From Ligustrum vulgare (taxonomy: Eukaryota; Streptophyta; Magnoliopsida; Lamiales; Oleaceae): DNA of 64,000 nt. Positions 12,501 to 23,664 of the stretch are shown piece after piece (position 1 is the stretch's first letter; every line of letters starts with the position of its first letter). Where the stretch lies: the NCBI GenBank assembly GCA_963555705.1, contig OY743172.1, positions 20,707,446-20,771,445 on the forward strand. The letters are read 5' to 3'. Under the pieces are notes generated by a model. That model saw only the letters and a list, made by a program, of their open reading frames with translations, had not been told where the DNA came from and ran no database searches. The position numbers were made by a program, and so were the translations under genes.

Positions 12501-14152
12501 TTTGCATCTTGACAAAGAAATAGCAAATTATGAGCATGTGGCAAACCACGCTTTTGGAATTCAATTGTGTAGACGACTGCAAGAAGAAAATATTCATATA
12601 TTGATTGTAAAATAAATGCTCATAGAAAATTAGATTTTATTTCATGGCTAATGGATTATAGAATGGAAATTGATAAATCATTAAAGTAGGTTTCCATATC
12701 TGCTCTGACTGATCCAAATACTTTATTATTTCTAAGATCATTCATAAGTTGATCTAATTTCACCTTAAAAACTCTGCACAATATGTCAGGGCGATCCTCT
12801 GGCCTCAATCCCCTGCTTTCAACAAATCGTACGATTTCAGGCCATTTTAGGTTGCATGTAAGAGTAATGAAGAGATCAGGATATCCGGCCCATCTCCATA
12901 TGGCCATTGCATCTTGGTAGTTTTGAATCATGTAACGCGCACCATCGGTGAAACTTGGTGGCAAGATAACCTGACCTACTGTGGATAAACTTCTTCCGTC
13001 TCTCAACAATGCATCTACTAGTCCATTATATAACTCACACCTCAACTCCTTTTGATGCATATGCAAATAAAGCAAGCGAGCATACTCTACCATTGTATAA
13101 GCATCTACTAAAAACTGCTGGAACAATCTTTTTGTAAATAAGATATTAGACGATTCTTCTTCTCTCTCTTGTAATCTGAAAGCAAAAAATTCACATATGC
13201 TTATCTTTCCATGACCAGCATGGGAGTCAAAACTAACATTGTTTAGAGGAACGTCTTCTCTGTATCCATCTTGGCCATAAACAAATAGCAAAGGATACTG
13301 TAGTGCAAGGTACAAAGGATTTAGCTCAGTTATTCGCTTGAGAAGTCCATATCTAGTTTCAACAACTATATCTTTGACACCAGGCAATGTTTCAAAATCT
13401 CCAGGTATCAAACCTGCAACCTCATTAGCTGACGGAAGGTTATATCGTCTTCCATCATGTTCTCTCTTACCAATAAGTCGAAGCTTCATGTTTGAGAACT
13501 GAGGATCACGCAAACTCTCCCTAACCATCCTATATGACTTCACCAAGACATTGTGTTCATCAAGCATGTTCTTAATATCATTAACAATCTCCTCGTGAAG
13601 TCTTCCGGTTTCCGTATTTTGACTGAAAAAAAATAATGATTACATAATTAAGTTATATTTACAAATTAGTTGTATTACATTACATTTATTAAAAAAAATT
13701 TATTTAGATGAGAAAAAATATTACCTAACTGATGACAAACGATTAGCAACTTCGTTTTCAGTGTCGTAAATGTACAACTGAGCAAATTTCGGTACTGCTG
13801 CTTCATGCAGCAACAAACTACCGATCAAGTGATAATTCTGTCCATTAATTCTAAATATGGGAGGAGAATTACCATCATTTATGCTATTGTCAATCTTTCT
13901 ACCCATGGATGTAAAGGAAAACATCATGTTGTATGACCTTATGCTGTCAAGAAAATGCTTGCTTTTTTGATCTCCACAATAGAGCAAGTCTATTAGAGTC
14001 TGAGGTCGTGCCTGCATTAATGGTAGCCCAACCTTGCCTTTCATGCAACACAAAGAAAACTTTGAAGTATTTGTGTTGCGACTTTTGTTAATGCGCTCCT
14101 CATACCAAAATATAGCTCCACAAAATTCACAAACACATGTCGGATCTCTCAT
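9578..14152 (-). pseudogene. Helitron Rep-helicase (RepHel), broken
   Basis: Encodes the HUH nuclease plus PIF1-like helicase that nicks, unwinds and rejoins Helitron DNA. Segments in order: N-terminal zinc-finger-like part CEFCGA (14152-13721); Helitron-like N domain (13567-12656); Rep domain with HUH motif LPHAH (12544-11624); a segment at 11509-11246; helicase start LNDEQKRVYDAI (11173-10901); Walker A GCGGTGKT near 10880; Walker B LIIWDEAP (10708-10415); and the C-terminus with AISRVKN (10087-9665), continuing after a stop into GLKILICDKEG and NVVYKEVF. Breaks: TGA just before Walker A (near 10905), TGA after SRVKN, a frame-breaking 92-bp tandem duplication at 11404-11587, and Cys in place of the second catalytic Tyr (KYLFKC instead of KYLFKY, about 12150). 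The gaps at 13568-13720 and 12545-12655 look like introns. The element cannot make an active protein. Confidence 0.9.
11404..11587. repeat. 92-bp tandem duplication inside the Helitron Rep-helicase gene
   Basis: GAGAAGACCCCCATTGACTT occurs at 11404 and again at 11496. The copies differ at only a couple of positions. Because 92 is not a multiple of three, the duplication shifts the reading frame. Confidence 0.9.
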
Positions 14153-14485
14153 ATCCCAATATTCTACAAAAATTGAATTTAGTAATTTTAATTAAAATTT
14201 TGCCAATCCATATTATAAATCGTCATACAATAATAGAGAGAGTTTTTAAAAATTCATTCTAGAATTCTAAAGATTAATTTTTTATTTTTTTGATAGATAT
14301 ATACAGATCAACTTAATGTGATTAAGGGTAAAAAGTCTAATTAATATTTTTCTTTTTTGTGAAATCCAATGAACCACTATGCTTCTGTATGGTCCTCGAG
14401 TTTTTGAACAATATTTCCTTAAAACTAATTTTCAATCACACATTTTTATAAGATCCATCACTTTCACATTCTTCCAATCATACAT

Positions 14486-14489
<4 letters not shown>

Positions 14490-14538
<49 letters not shown>
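14490..14538. repeat. Poly(A) run of 49 bases
   Basis: An uninterrupted run of A in the non-coding 5' half of the Helitron. It is not next to any recognisable LINE or SINE body, so it is listed as a simple repeat. Such runs are prone to assembly error. Confidence 0.9.
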
Positions 14539-14541
<3 letters not shown>

Positions 14542-16523
14542 AATTTACTCTAAAATATCCTACACCAAAAGGGCTCTATATTGTCGTTATGTAGCAGCTT
14601 TGTAATGTACTTTAAAGCCATGTTTGATAGGTTAGATTTCACATGTAAGTGAGAAAACACTTGCATTGGAATAGAATTGTTGATTGTTTTATAATTGGAG
14701 TTGGAAAAATTTTTCTACCTTGCATTGGACATCGAAATTTGCTTTGGAATCAAGGCAAATGAATTCCCAACAATTTCGTGGGAATTAATTTTCCACCTTC
14801 GTTGGCAAATTTATTTTGCTTCATTTGGTCAATTTTTTTGTTATTGTTAATTGATTTTTATTTATTTTTTAAAAATTAATATTATTATCAAGTACAAATA
14901 TTTGAAAAAAAATAAAATTATTATTTATTTATTAAAATAGGTAAATTTTACTTCATTCACCATGAGAAATAAAATAATCAAACAACAAAACTTAGAATTT
15001 TTTTTTTTTTAATTTTTTCATCTGAAAAATTATTCCAATCAAACACTTCCTATTAATATTTTTAAAGAAAATAATTTTCAAGCAATTCAATTCCTTAAAA
15101 AATAATTTTTGTTTCACCAATTTCTCATCCTCTCGTAATCAAACGAACCTTAATTGTAATTTTTATCTAATCTTCGGTCATATAATCCGTTAGACAAACA
15201 ATACATACAAAATACCAACGTAACACTTATTTAGTTTTAAAATAGCCATTCATACCTATAGGAAAATTGATTAAAAATAATTAAAAAATTGGAACATTCT
15301 AGGCTACCATATAAATACAATCCTCATTCCTTAGCATTAGGGTTCATCACCAGTTATGTATACTTCCATCCTCTTTCCACCGTCATAATGTTAGAACGTT
15401 AACTTTTTTTTTTTTTACTCAATCACTTTATTCGCTGTTCTTCCCTTCCAAATTAGTATTTCAAATCTTTAATTTTTTCATATTCGAAAGTTATTGCGTA
15501 AATTTTTTAAGAATACACTGGATATAATCATATTTTTGCCCAAAAACGTCCTTCTTCAAAGTTAATCTCAAGAAAATTTTCAGAGTAGACGAAAATCTTA
15601 TAACAAATTGTTAATACTTCAGGCATAAACGTAGCTTCTGGTCGTGGATTCGTCGCATTCGAACATTCAGATAAGTCTTCATATCTTTTTTTTATTTAAT
15701 TTTTCCTCTCGAATAAATGCTCCGATATAATAGAGTTTGTGTCCTATTACGTTCTCTTCACGCCCAATTCCAAATTCCAGAATGTCTCTCGTCTTAGTTG
15801 TATCGTACTGAACAATTATTTCAGTAAGTTCACCGGAGACATGCTCAATCTGTTGTGAATCTGAAAGAATAGTAAAATTTACAATGAAATAAAATTTATC
15901 CACAAATAATCATAACTAATTAGCATGAATTCAAAATAAATAAAATTTTTTATTCTAATTAATATGTTTTCGAAATGTTACTGTATATTATTCCTATTAT
16001 GACATGGTATTTTCTATTTTCTCCCTTTCACAGGAAAGGCCAAAATTCCATTCTCTACTGACAATTACGTTCTAGGTATGATTTTTTTATTTTTATTTCT
16101 TTAAAGAAGACGGGTTATTGCTTTTTCAAAATTTTGTTTGAACAAAAATATGAAACATAGAAACGAAGCAAAAGAATAAGAATCTGGATTTTTTTGAATG
16201 TGATAACATGAAAGGTAGAATTATAAAAGAAATATGTTTATTTGATGTTGTCCATATACATAAGACATAAAATATAATATTTAGAAGAAAATCATAGTAT
16301 GAAAAATAATTTATAAAGTTGTAATTATGAAAACGAATTACCTAACTGCGTTCTTGAAATATTGGGTGATAGTCTTGCTTTCTTGGTTGAACTCATAATG
16401 ATCTCCCCAATTCCATTGTTTTTTTGGATGTAATATTTTTTTTGTTGCTTTTGAATGTAGTTGTGGTTGATTATGTGAGAGTGTTTAGAATATATATGAA
16501 CTATTTCATTATTATTAATATAG

Positions 16524-18277
16524 CTAGTTGCCTACCCGTGCGATGCACGGAATATATAATTCTTAAATCATAACTCTGAAAATATCTTGATTCAATCATA
16601 TCAAATAAAAAATATAATTTCAATACAAAATGTTATTGAATTTGAAACTTTAAAAAAGACAAAAATATTCAAAATAAAATATTCTACATGTACACTAAGT
16701 ATACTGCGCACCTCAAAATTTGGCATTCATTTAAATTTTTTATATAATTTTTTTTTTTTTTACTTTTATTTACGTTTTTCTATGAAGATTTGCCCACCTC
16801 ATCATCTATTTCCCTTTTAATATGTTATAATTTTTTATTAATTATATGTTTAATGTTTTGCTTACATATATTTTATTTTTCCTTATTTTTTAAACATGCA
16901 AATTTTTGTCAAAATGATGAAATGATTAAGCCTCCATTTGGTAATAATGTTTGGTTTATAAATTTGTTTATTTATGATTTTGAGGTAAAAAGTAGTGACT
17001 GAAAATTGGAGAGAGAAAATATGCGTGGTTAAAAAGTTGATAGAAAATAATTCATTATTTTTGTAACATACGTATTGAAGAGCCTACTCATTTATTGACA
17101 TATTAGGAAATAATGTTTCAATAATTCTATTTATTTATTTTCAAAAAATATTAATTCAATTTTTGCTTTCCTAACTTAACAAATTTATATAGCATATATT
17201 TATTTATTTTAAAATATATTAATCCAAAATTTTCATTTTCAATGTAACACATTTACATAAATATGATATGACATTTATTTATTTTAACACGTGTTATTGG
17301 ATTTGAAACTTTAAAAAAAAAAAAAAAAAACTAATCAAAATAAAAAATTCTGAATGTACACTCAGTGTACCGCATCACTCAATGTTTGACATTTAATTAA
17401 ATTTTTTATATAAAATTTCTTTTGACTTTTGTTTACGTTTTTCTCTAAAAATTTGCCACCTGATCACCTATTTTCCTTTTAATATGTTTTAATTTTTAAT
17501 TAACTTTATTTTTTAATATGTTGCTTACATATATTTTATTCGAAATTCAATATATTAATTTATATATTTTATTTTTCCTTATTTTTTATACATATCAATT
17601 TTTTTCCAAATGATGAAATGATTAAATTTTCTACCAATTTATCATTTGTCGTAAAAGTTGATAGCAAATAATTAATTATTTTTGTAATATGCTTATTGAA
17701 GAACATACTAATTTATTGACATATTAGGAAGTGAAACTTCAATGATTTTATTTATTTATTTTTAAAATATGTCGATTCAAAATTTTCATTTCTAACTTAA
17801 CAAATTTATATAACACGTATTTATTTATTTTCAAATATATTAATCCAACATTTTCATTTTCAATGTAACACATTTACATAGATATGACATTTATTTATGT
17901 TCAAATATATTAATACAATTTTTTCATTTCCTACATAACACATTTACATAGATATCACATTTATTTATGTTCAAATATATTAATCAAATTTTTTCATTTC
18001 CTACATAACACATTTATATAGATACACATTATTCATGTTCAAATATATTAATCTAATTTTTTTCATTTTCAATGTAACACATTTACACATAATACATTTA
18101 TTACAACTCTTACTAAACATGTAATAAATAATAAATTTTTCAACAAAAATATTTATCTTTTCTTTATTTTTTATTTTTATATATAAAAGTAAAAGTGAGG
18201 AGATAGGGTCATTAAATGCAATTTTCCGTCCAAAATGACTCTCTCTCCTCACTTCTACTTTTATATATATATATAGA
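16524..18277 (-). mobile_element. Non-autonomous Helitron, both ends present
   Basis: The 5' terminus on the minus strand is A|TCTATATATA at 18277, and the next bases contain AAAAGTAGAAGTGAGGAG. The 3' terminus is CTAG at 16527-16524, preceded by the perfect hairpin CGTGCATCGCACG (16549-16537). Length about 1.75 kb, no protein. It abuts the autonomous Helitron head to tail, which is common for Helitrons. A second, 5'-truncated copy lies at 23665-25041. Confidence 0.85.
17860..18090. repeat. About 70-bp tandem repeats inside the small Helitron
   Basis: Three or more imperfect direct copies of a unit containing TTATGTTCAAATATATTAAT and CATTTACATAGATATGACAT. The other copy of this Helitron (23665-25041) breaks off just where this array would start. 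Confidence 0.75.
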
Positions 18278-20164
18278 TTAAGTTAATTATTCTATGGAAA
18301 TTTAGGTCCACATCTTGATAATGGCCCATGAAGTTTCGTTAGTGGGTAGTTATATCCACTAATGTATTTCAGATTTCAAGTTTTTTCCTTTTTTTTTTTC
18401 TCTCCATTTTTTAGCCTGTATTATATTATTTCTCATTTGTTGTCTAAAAATAATCTCACTTAAACCATAAAAGTTATTAGTTTAGATATTTTCGGGTATG
18501 ATTATGTTTTACTGTAATCATTATTTTATTATTATTATTATTATTATTTTAATCATACTCAAGTTTTCAAAGGATTGACTTCATATATTTTTAGTTAATT
18601 ACATTCATCTTTCAGAACTTTGCTAGCTAATAATTCCCAAAAAATCTTTGATTACTTTCCAATTGTCATTTGATTGTGCTAAACATATGCCAACCCACTA
18701 CTTGGAAATCGCAAAAATGGTAGTTGAACGTGAAAATGATGAATAATGGTAGTTTCAATGATGAAAAAAAGGCTGAACAATGGAAGTTTCAATGATGGAA
18801 AATTTTTTTTAATAAATAATTACACCCGATTTCTAGAAAAAAATGCCCACGACAGAAAATAAATATGTAAATAATTAATTACAACCGATTTTGAGAAGAA
18901 AAGGTACCCACGACACCCATTTTTTTGGTCCAATTACATTAAATTAGATTGCCACGTTCTAAAGTTGACAGTTTGAATTTAGTTACCAATTTAATCCGTG
19001 ATTATTGTTCAATATCCAGGTCCAATTATAGCAGTTTAATTCGTGATTATTGTTCAATATCCAGGTCCAATTATAGCAGTTTGAATTTAGCCATTGATTT
19101 AGTTACCAATTAATCCGTTATTATTGTTCAATATCTAGGTCCAATTATAGCAGTTTAATCCGTGATTATCGTCATTCCCACATAATCTTTGATTACTTTC
19201 CAATTGTCATTTGATTGTGCTAAACATATGTCAACACACTATTGGGAAATCACAAAAATGGTAGTTGAACGTGAAAATGCGGAATAATGGTAGTTTCAAT
19301 GATGAAAAAAAGGTTGAATAATGGAAGTTTCAATGATGGAAACTTTTTTAATAAATAATTACACCCGATTTCGAGAAAAAAATTCCCACGACAGAAAAGA
19401 AATATGTAAATAATTAATTACAATCGATTTTGAGAAGAAAAAAAAAAGGTACTCACGGCAGCCCTTTTTTTGGTTCAATTACATTAAATTAGATTGCCAT
19501 GTTCTGAAGTTGATAGTTTGAATTTAGTCATTGATTTAGCTACCAATTTAATCTGTGATTATTGTTCAATATCAGGTCTAATTATAGCAGTTTAATCCGT
19601 GATTATTGTTTAATATCCAGGTCCAATTATAGCACTTTGAATTTAGCCATTGATTTAACTACCAATTTAATCCGTTATTATTGTTCAATATCCAGGTCCA
19701 ATTATAGCAGTTAACAGTTTGAATTTTTTATCAGAAATTGAAATCCAAAATAAAAATCCAGTCAAAATTGGTCAATGACTTCTATGATTTAGCTACCAAT
19801 TTAATCTGTGATTATTGTTCAATATCCAGATCCAATTATAGCAGTTTAATCCGTGATTATTGTTCAATATTCAGGTCCAATTATAGCAGTTAACAGTTTG
19901 AATTTTTTTATCAGAAATTGAAATCCAAAATAAAAATTCAATCAAAATTGGCTAATGACTTTTGTTATTATATAGATAATATAGATTTGGGACAAATTTG
20001 GATGACTCCAAGTGGGTTTTATCCACATTTATCTACAGGAATTCTCTCCTTTATATGCCATTTGTCTATTTGGCTCTAGCCCACGCTTGGAGATGGCACA
20101 TTTGAGCAATGCTACTTGTATAATTATAGTTGACAATTATTGTTGACAACTTAGATGTACCATA
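18278..20164. repeat. Repeat-rich spacer: 541-bp direct duplication plus short 'phrase' repeats
   Basis: A block starting AATCTTTGATTACTTTCC at 18643 recurs at 19184. Inside and after both copies, a phrase of about 40 bases containing TTCAATATCCAGGTCCAATT recurs roughly eight times between 19000 and 19900. Near 19976 the minus strand has A|TCTATATAATAACAAAAG, which looks like a Helitron 5' end, but I found no matching CTAG hairpin end. The stretch 18278-18640 holds nothing I can name. No gene. Confidence 0.65.
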
Positions 20165-20652
20165 TGTTGGGAATTTTGCGTTGATTCCCCTTCTTTAACC
20201 CACAGGATCTTTTGATATTCGAGAATTGATTGAGCAAACAAGAAAATAAAATAACAACGCAAATTTTCGGATCGTCAAAGCCTTTCACTATATATTAAAT
20301 TGTTACAAATATATAGAATTTCACTCACCAACTCAATCCAACAGACCCCAAAGAAAATACTAAAAATGAGCTATTATCTATTACAATTTCTACCATTTGA
20401 ATTATCTCACAAAGAGTTTCTAAGAAACTATAAAGACAAAGCTCACAATTTCTCTCTATTTGGTCACAATATTATGTGTTCCTAACACACATATTTATAG
20501 GTAAACAAAACAATCCTAAAATATGTAGAAGTTGTGTACAAGAAGATTTCCGTCCTTGTTAAAGTAGAATCCCAAAATAAAGTCTTTTATTTTCTTTCAT
20601 TTTTTTTCACCTTTAACTTGGTCTTCAAGTCAACAACTTTAACAAAGAAATC

Positions 20653-21335
20653 TGTTGACCACGAAATTCGGCTGGATCTTGAACCAACACGTCTCAGCTC
20701 CTCCCTTTTGAACATGTGGATCTCCTGCGCACCGTGACAAACAATCAGCTTGCAAAGGGGCCGAGGTAGTCCCCATTTGCATCCCGATGCCAAAGTCAGC
20801 GGTCATGTTCAACAAATAAATTTTGAGTGCGGGAAATATGAATGCGTAAAAGAGAGAAAAGGGAGTGAGAGAAATATATCCTATTAAGAGTGAGAAAATG
20901 CTACCCCTCTCTTTGGAGGCAAGTGTGCTCTATTTATAGAATGATTCGTTGCCCTGGATTGCGACACCTGACGGACCTTTACATGTGTACTTACCCTAGC
21001 TCTTGAAAGGGACAACCTTGCTTTTTGACCGTAATCATTGTTATATTTCGTAGGGGATGGACGTCTGTCACATCTTGGTAAAGTCAGTGTCACATCTCTG
21101 ACTTCATCCCATATCCCATCCTTACATCCGAGGCGCTACCGTAATCACATCGGCTAAGCATAAAGCGCCTTTGCTAGACACAAATCAGGTCGGCCAGAGG
21201 GGCTCGTATGTCCTTCCACCTCGGTTATTGGCCCAGGGGGATAGCTTGGACTTCTAATCATGAGCTAAAGTTCGTGGACCCTTATTGAGCCTTCACCGTG
21301 GCCCAGTGTGGCATATTTTGGGCGTGACTTCAACA
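20653..21335 (-). repeat. Gypsy solo LTR of the A/B family
   Basis: 683 bp running from TGTTGACCAC to ACTTCAACA, clearly homologous to the LTRs of gypsy elements A and B (shared CACGTCTCAGCTCCTCC and GTAGGGGATGG blocks, and a TATA box near the middle). It is flanked by perfect 5-bp duplications AAATC (20648-20652 and 21336-21340), so it is a bona fide insertion reduced to one LTR by LTR-LTR recombination. It interrupts the left LTR of the copia derivative and is therefore younger than it. Confidence 0.93.
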
Positions 21336-21743
21336 AAATCAATTGTCCAAGATATTCTCATTCTTAATTTAGGTCAAATATCTCAACAATCTCCACTTTG
21401 ACACAAATTCATCCGAGCCAAAATATTTAAATCAACAATTGGGTAACAGGCAAGCAATTTTCCACTTTGACGATCCCATACTCCACCATGTGAGTATAAT
21501 CACTCAGAATTATCAACAAACTACGAGCTTTTTACCGGCTCATGTTGAAAAATTGCTGAGAAATTATGGTGCAACTCCTACTGTTTGATTTTTCGTAGGA
21601 GCTCATCAGCCATCGATATCAATTCAACCACACACCTTGTATCCAAGTCAAACCAATGTTGTGTGCAAACACATGCACCCGCTAGTAAGAACACATCCTC
21701 TATCATGGCAACGACATCATGCCATGAGAATGTCACATCCTAC

Positions 21744-22531
21744 TCAGAGTACATCATCACCGCCCTCCACCAGGAGAGTCGCACTGTCCACCTTCGAGCA
21801 GTCATCCGAGTATAATCCACCTTTTGTACAGTTTCTTCTTACGTGACCAGATTGTCCACAATTCCAACATACAACCTTCTTCTTCATAGAGTTACCCATT
21901 TTCCACTTTTCAGCAACAAGCAAATTATTTTCAGATGGATTATCGCCTCCACCTAATCTTCGTTCTTCAGAGATCAACTTACTTGTAACTTCTGCAAAGT
22001 CCACCGTTTCCTTCCCATACATCAAAATCAGCTTGATGTGCTTAAACGTGGATGGAAGAAACCAGATGAGCCTCAACGCTTTATCTTCGTCTTCAACCTT
22101 GACTCCAATAGATTCCAATTCAGAAACAATCTCATTAAGAACACTAAGATGGTAGGAAATTTTTGTACCTGCACTCATTCTCAACGAATGAAACTGTTCC
22201 TTCAGATACAAGCGATTTGACAAGTTCTTCGTTTGATACAACTCTCCCAATTTTTCCCAAAGCTCCTTAGTAGCAGATATCCCAAGAATATTTTTAAGAA
22301 CATTATTGGCCAAACAAAGTTGTATTATACTAGCAGTTCTCAAATTCAAATCTTCCCAATTTTCACCACTTTTGCTGGATTCAGTATTTTTTCTTTGTTA
22401 GAACTAACGGTTGGTTTTCCCTTCAAAACTTTGTGCAGACCCGCTTGAATTAAAATATCCTTGACTTGTACTTGCCACAAGCCAAAATTAATTCTCCCAT
22501 CAAATTTCTCCACGTCGTACTTGACAGACAT
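21744..22531 (-). pseudogene. Copia gag (UBN2-type) with zinc knuckle
   Basis: Retrotransposon capsid/nucleocapsid protein. It starts MSVKYDVEKFDG (22531), 39 bases downstream of the PBS, and shows the gag features LWQVQVKD, LWEKLGELY and a CCHC zinc knuckle CWNCGQSGHVRRNC near the end. The two halves (to 22346, and from 22349 on) are in different frames, implying a small indel near 22390. A stop follows GGDDVL and no pol follows. Likely inactive, though most of the protein is readable. Confidence 0.85.
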
Positions 22532-22584
22532 ATTTTCTTTTGCTCCAAAAAATCTTCGAACCACCTGACGCTTTGATACCACTT

Positions 22585-22983
22585 GTTGGGAATTACACGT
22601 TGATTCCCATTCTTTAACCCATATGATCTTTTAATATTCGAGAATTGATTGAGCAAATAAGAAAATAAAATAACAACGTAAAATTTTCAGATCACCAAAG
22701 TCTTTCACTACATATTAAATTGTTACAAATATTTAGAATTTCACTCACCAACCCAATCCAACAGACTCCAGAGAAAATACTAAAAATGAGCTATTATCTA
22801 TCACAAATTTCTACCATTTGAATTATCTCACAAAGAGTTCCCAAGAAACTATAAAGACAAAGTTCACAATTTTCTCTCTATTTGATCACACAATTGGTCA
22901 TAATTTTATGGCTCTCTAACACACATATTTATAAGTAAACATAACAATCCTAAAATATGTAGAAGTTATGTCCAAATATCACA
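22585..22983 (-). repeat. 5' LTR of the copia derivative
   Basis: Collinear with 20165-20560 of the left LTR at roughly 90% identity by eye (shared GAGAATTGATTGAGCAAA and TACTAAAAATGAGCTATT). After about 22970 the match breaks; a few bases resembling the LTR terminus follow, suggesting an internal deletion. Confidence 0.75.
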
Positions 22984-23664
22984 TTTTCTTTTATTTATAA
23001 ACAAACAAATTTACCAAACAGAGAGTATAGTTATTACTCCAAGTAAAAATGAAATGGATTTTATTTAGCTCCTATTTGTTTACCTTTTTTCAAATTTATT
23101 TGTTTCTCATACCCATTTTTAATTACATTGACAAATATAATATTCTCTAAAAATTACTATTCAAAAAAATCTATCTTCAAAATCCCGGACTTTGTAGAAA
23201 ATTTTTATCACTTATCTGGATGCTTTGAGAATTTTAAGAGAAAAGTTTGTAGAACCAATCCAACAAAGTAATTAGGTTATCAAGTTCTCGTAAGTTGATA
23301 TAGCTATTGTGATATCACGTTTTAATACTATTAGATGCACAAAAGTTATTCAAAAATATTATTTTCGATAAGTATTTATAAAATTTTAACGCATATACAT
23401 AATTAATACAAATTCAAAATGCATGAAAAATAATACTATATCACAATAACTATTAAATTTTAATAAATAATATAACTAATTCAAATTATAATAACTTCTT
23501 TGAATAGTAAGTCAATTTATATATTTAAGCCTTTGTTTGTTAAAAATGTTGTGTTTAAAAATATGTTTTTTATGTTTTCGAGGTAAAACGTGTGGTTGAA
23601 AAGTGGAGAGAGAAAATATGTGTGGTTGAAAATGGTATGGAGAATTGTGTTATTTAAAAACATA
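22984..23664. other. AT-rich spacer, no gene
   Basis: Nothing supportable. The end (about 23530-23660) carries GTGTGGTTGAAAAGTGGAGAG-type words also found in several MITE-like patches of this window, but without definable ends. Confidence 0.5.

Larger units (their letters stand above)
9473..16523 (-). mobile_element. Degenerate autonomous Helitron
   Basis: A rolling-circle transposon of about 7.05 kb. The 3' end, read on the minus strand, is CTAG at 9476-9473 followed by T, with the hairpin GTGCATCGCAC at 9496-9486 about ten bases inside, the standard Helitron terminus. The 5' end is taken as the junction with the next Helitron near 16523, where TATATTAATAATAATG resembles a Helitron 5' start that has lost its leading T. 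A Rep-helicase gene occupies 9578-14152. A possible first exon (MSSTKKARLSPN, about 16393-16340, ending in a GGTAA donor) and another possible exon starting at the acceptor near 15861 lie upstream. The 5' boundary is the weakest part of the call. Confidence 0.8.
20165..22983 (-). mobile_element. Ty1/copia deletion derivative (gag-only)
   Basis: The LTRs start TGTTGGGAAT at 20165 and at 22585. Between them, on the minus strand, are a PBS matching initiator tRNA-Met (TGGTATCAAAGC, 22581-22570), a gag frame, about 350 non-coding bases and a PPT (AAAGTGGAGAT) just before the 3' LTR. No protease, integrase or reverse transcriptase is present. The left LTR is split by a gypsy solo LTR and is about 536 bp without it. 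The right LTR is shorter (about 400 bp) and seems to have an internal deletion near 22970, so its outer edge is approximate. No clear target duplication. Confidence 0.8.

Noticed and set aside
14490..14538. Poly(A) tail of a LINE or SINE
   Set aside because: No LINE domain, SINE promoter box or target duplication seen next to it.
14379..14594. Poly-lysine open frame
   Set aside because: Translation of a 49-base poly(A) run.
15679..15903. Stand-alone 74-residue protein
   Set aside because: A splice acceptor (CTTTCAG near 15861) and its place inside the Helitron make it at best an upstream exon of the element; no domain recognised.
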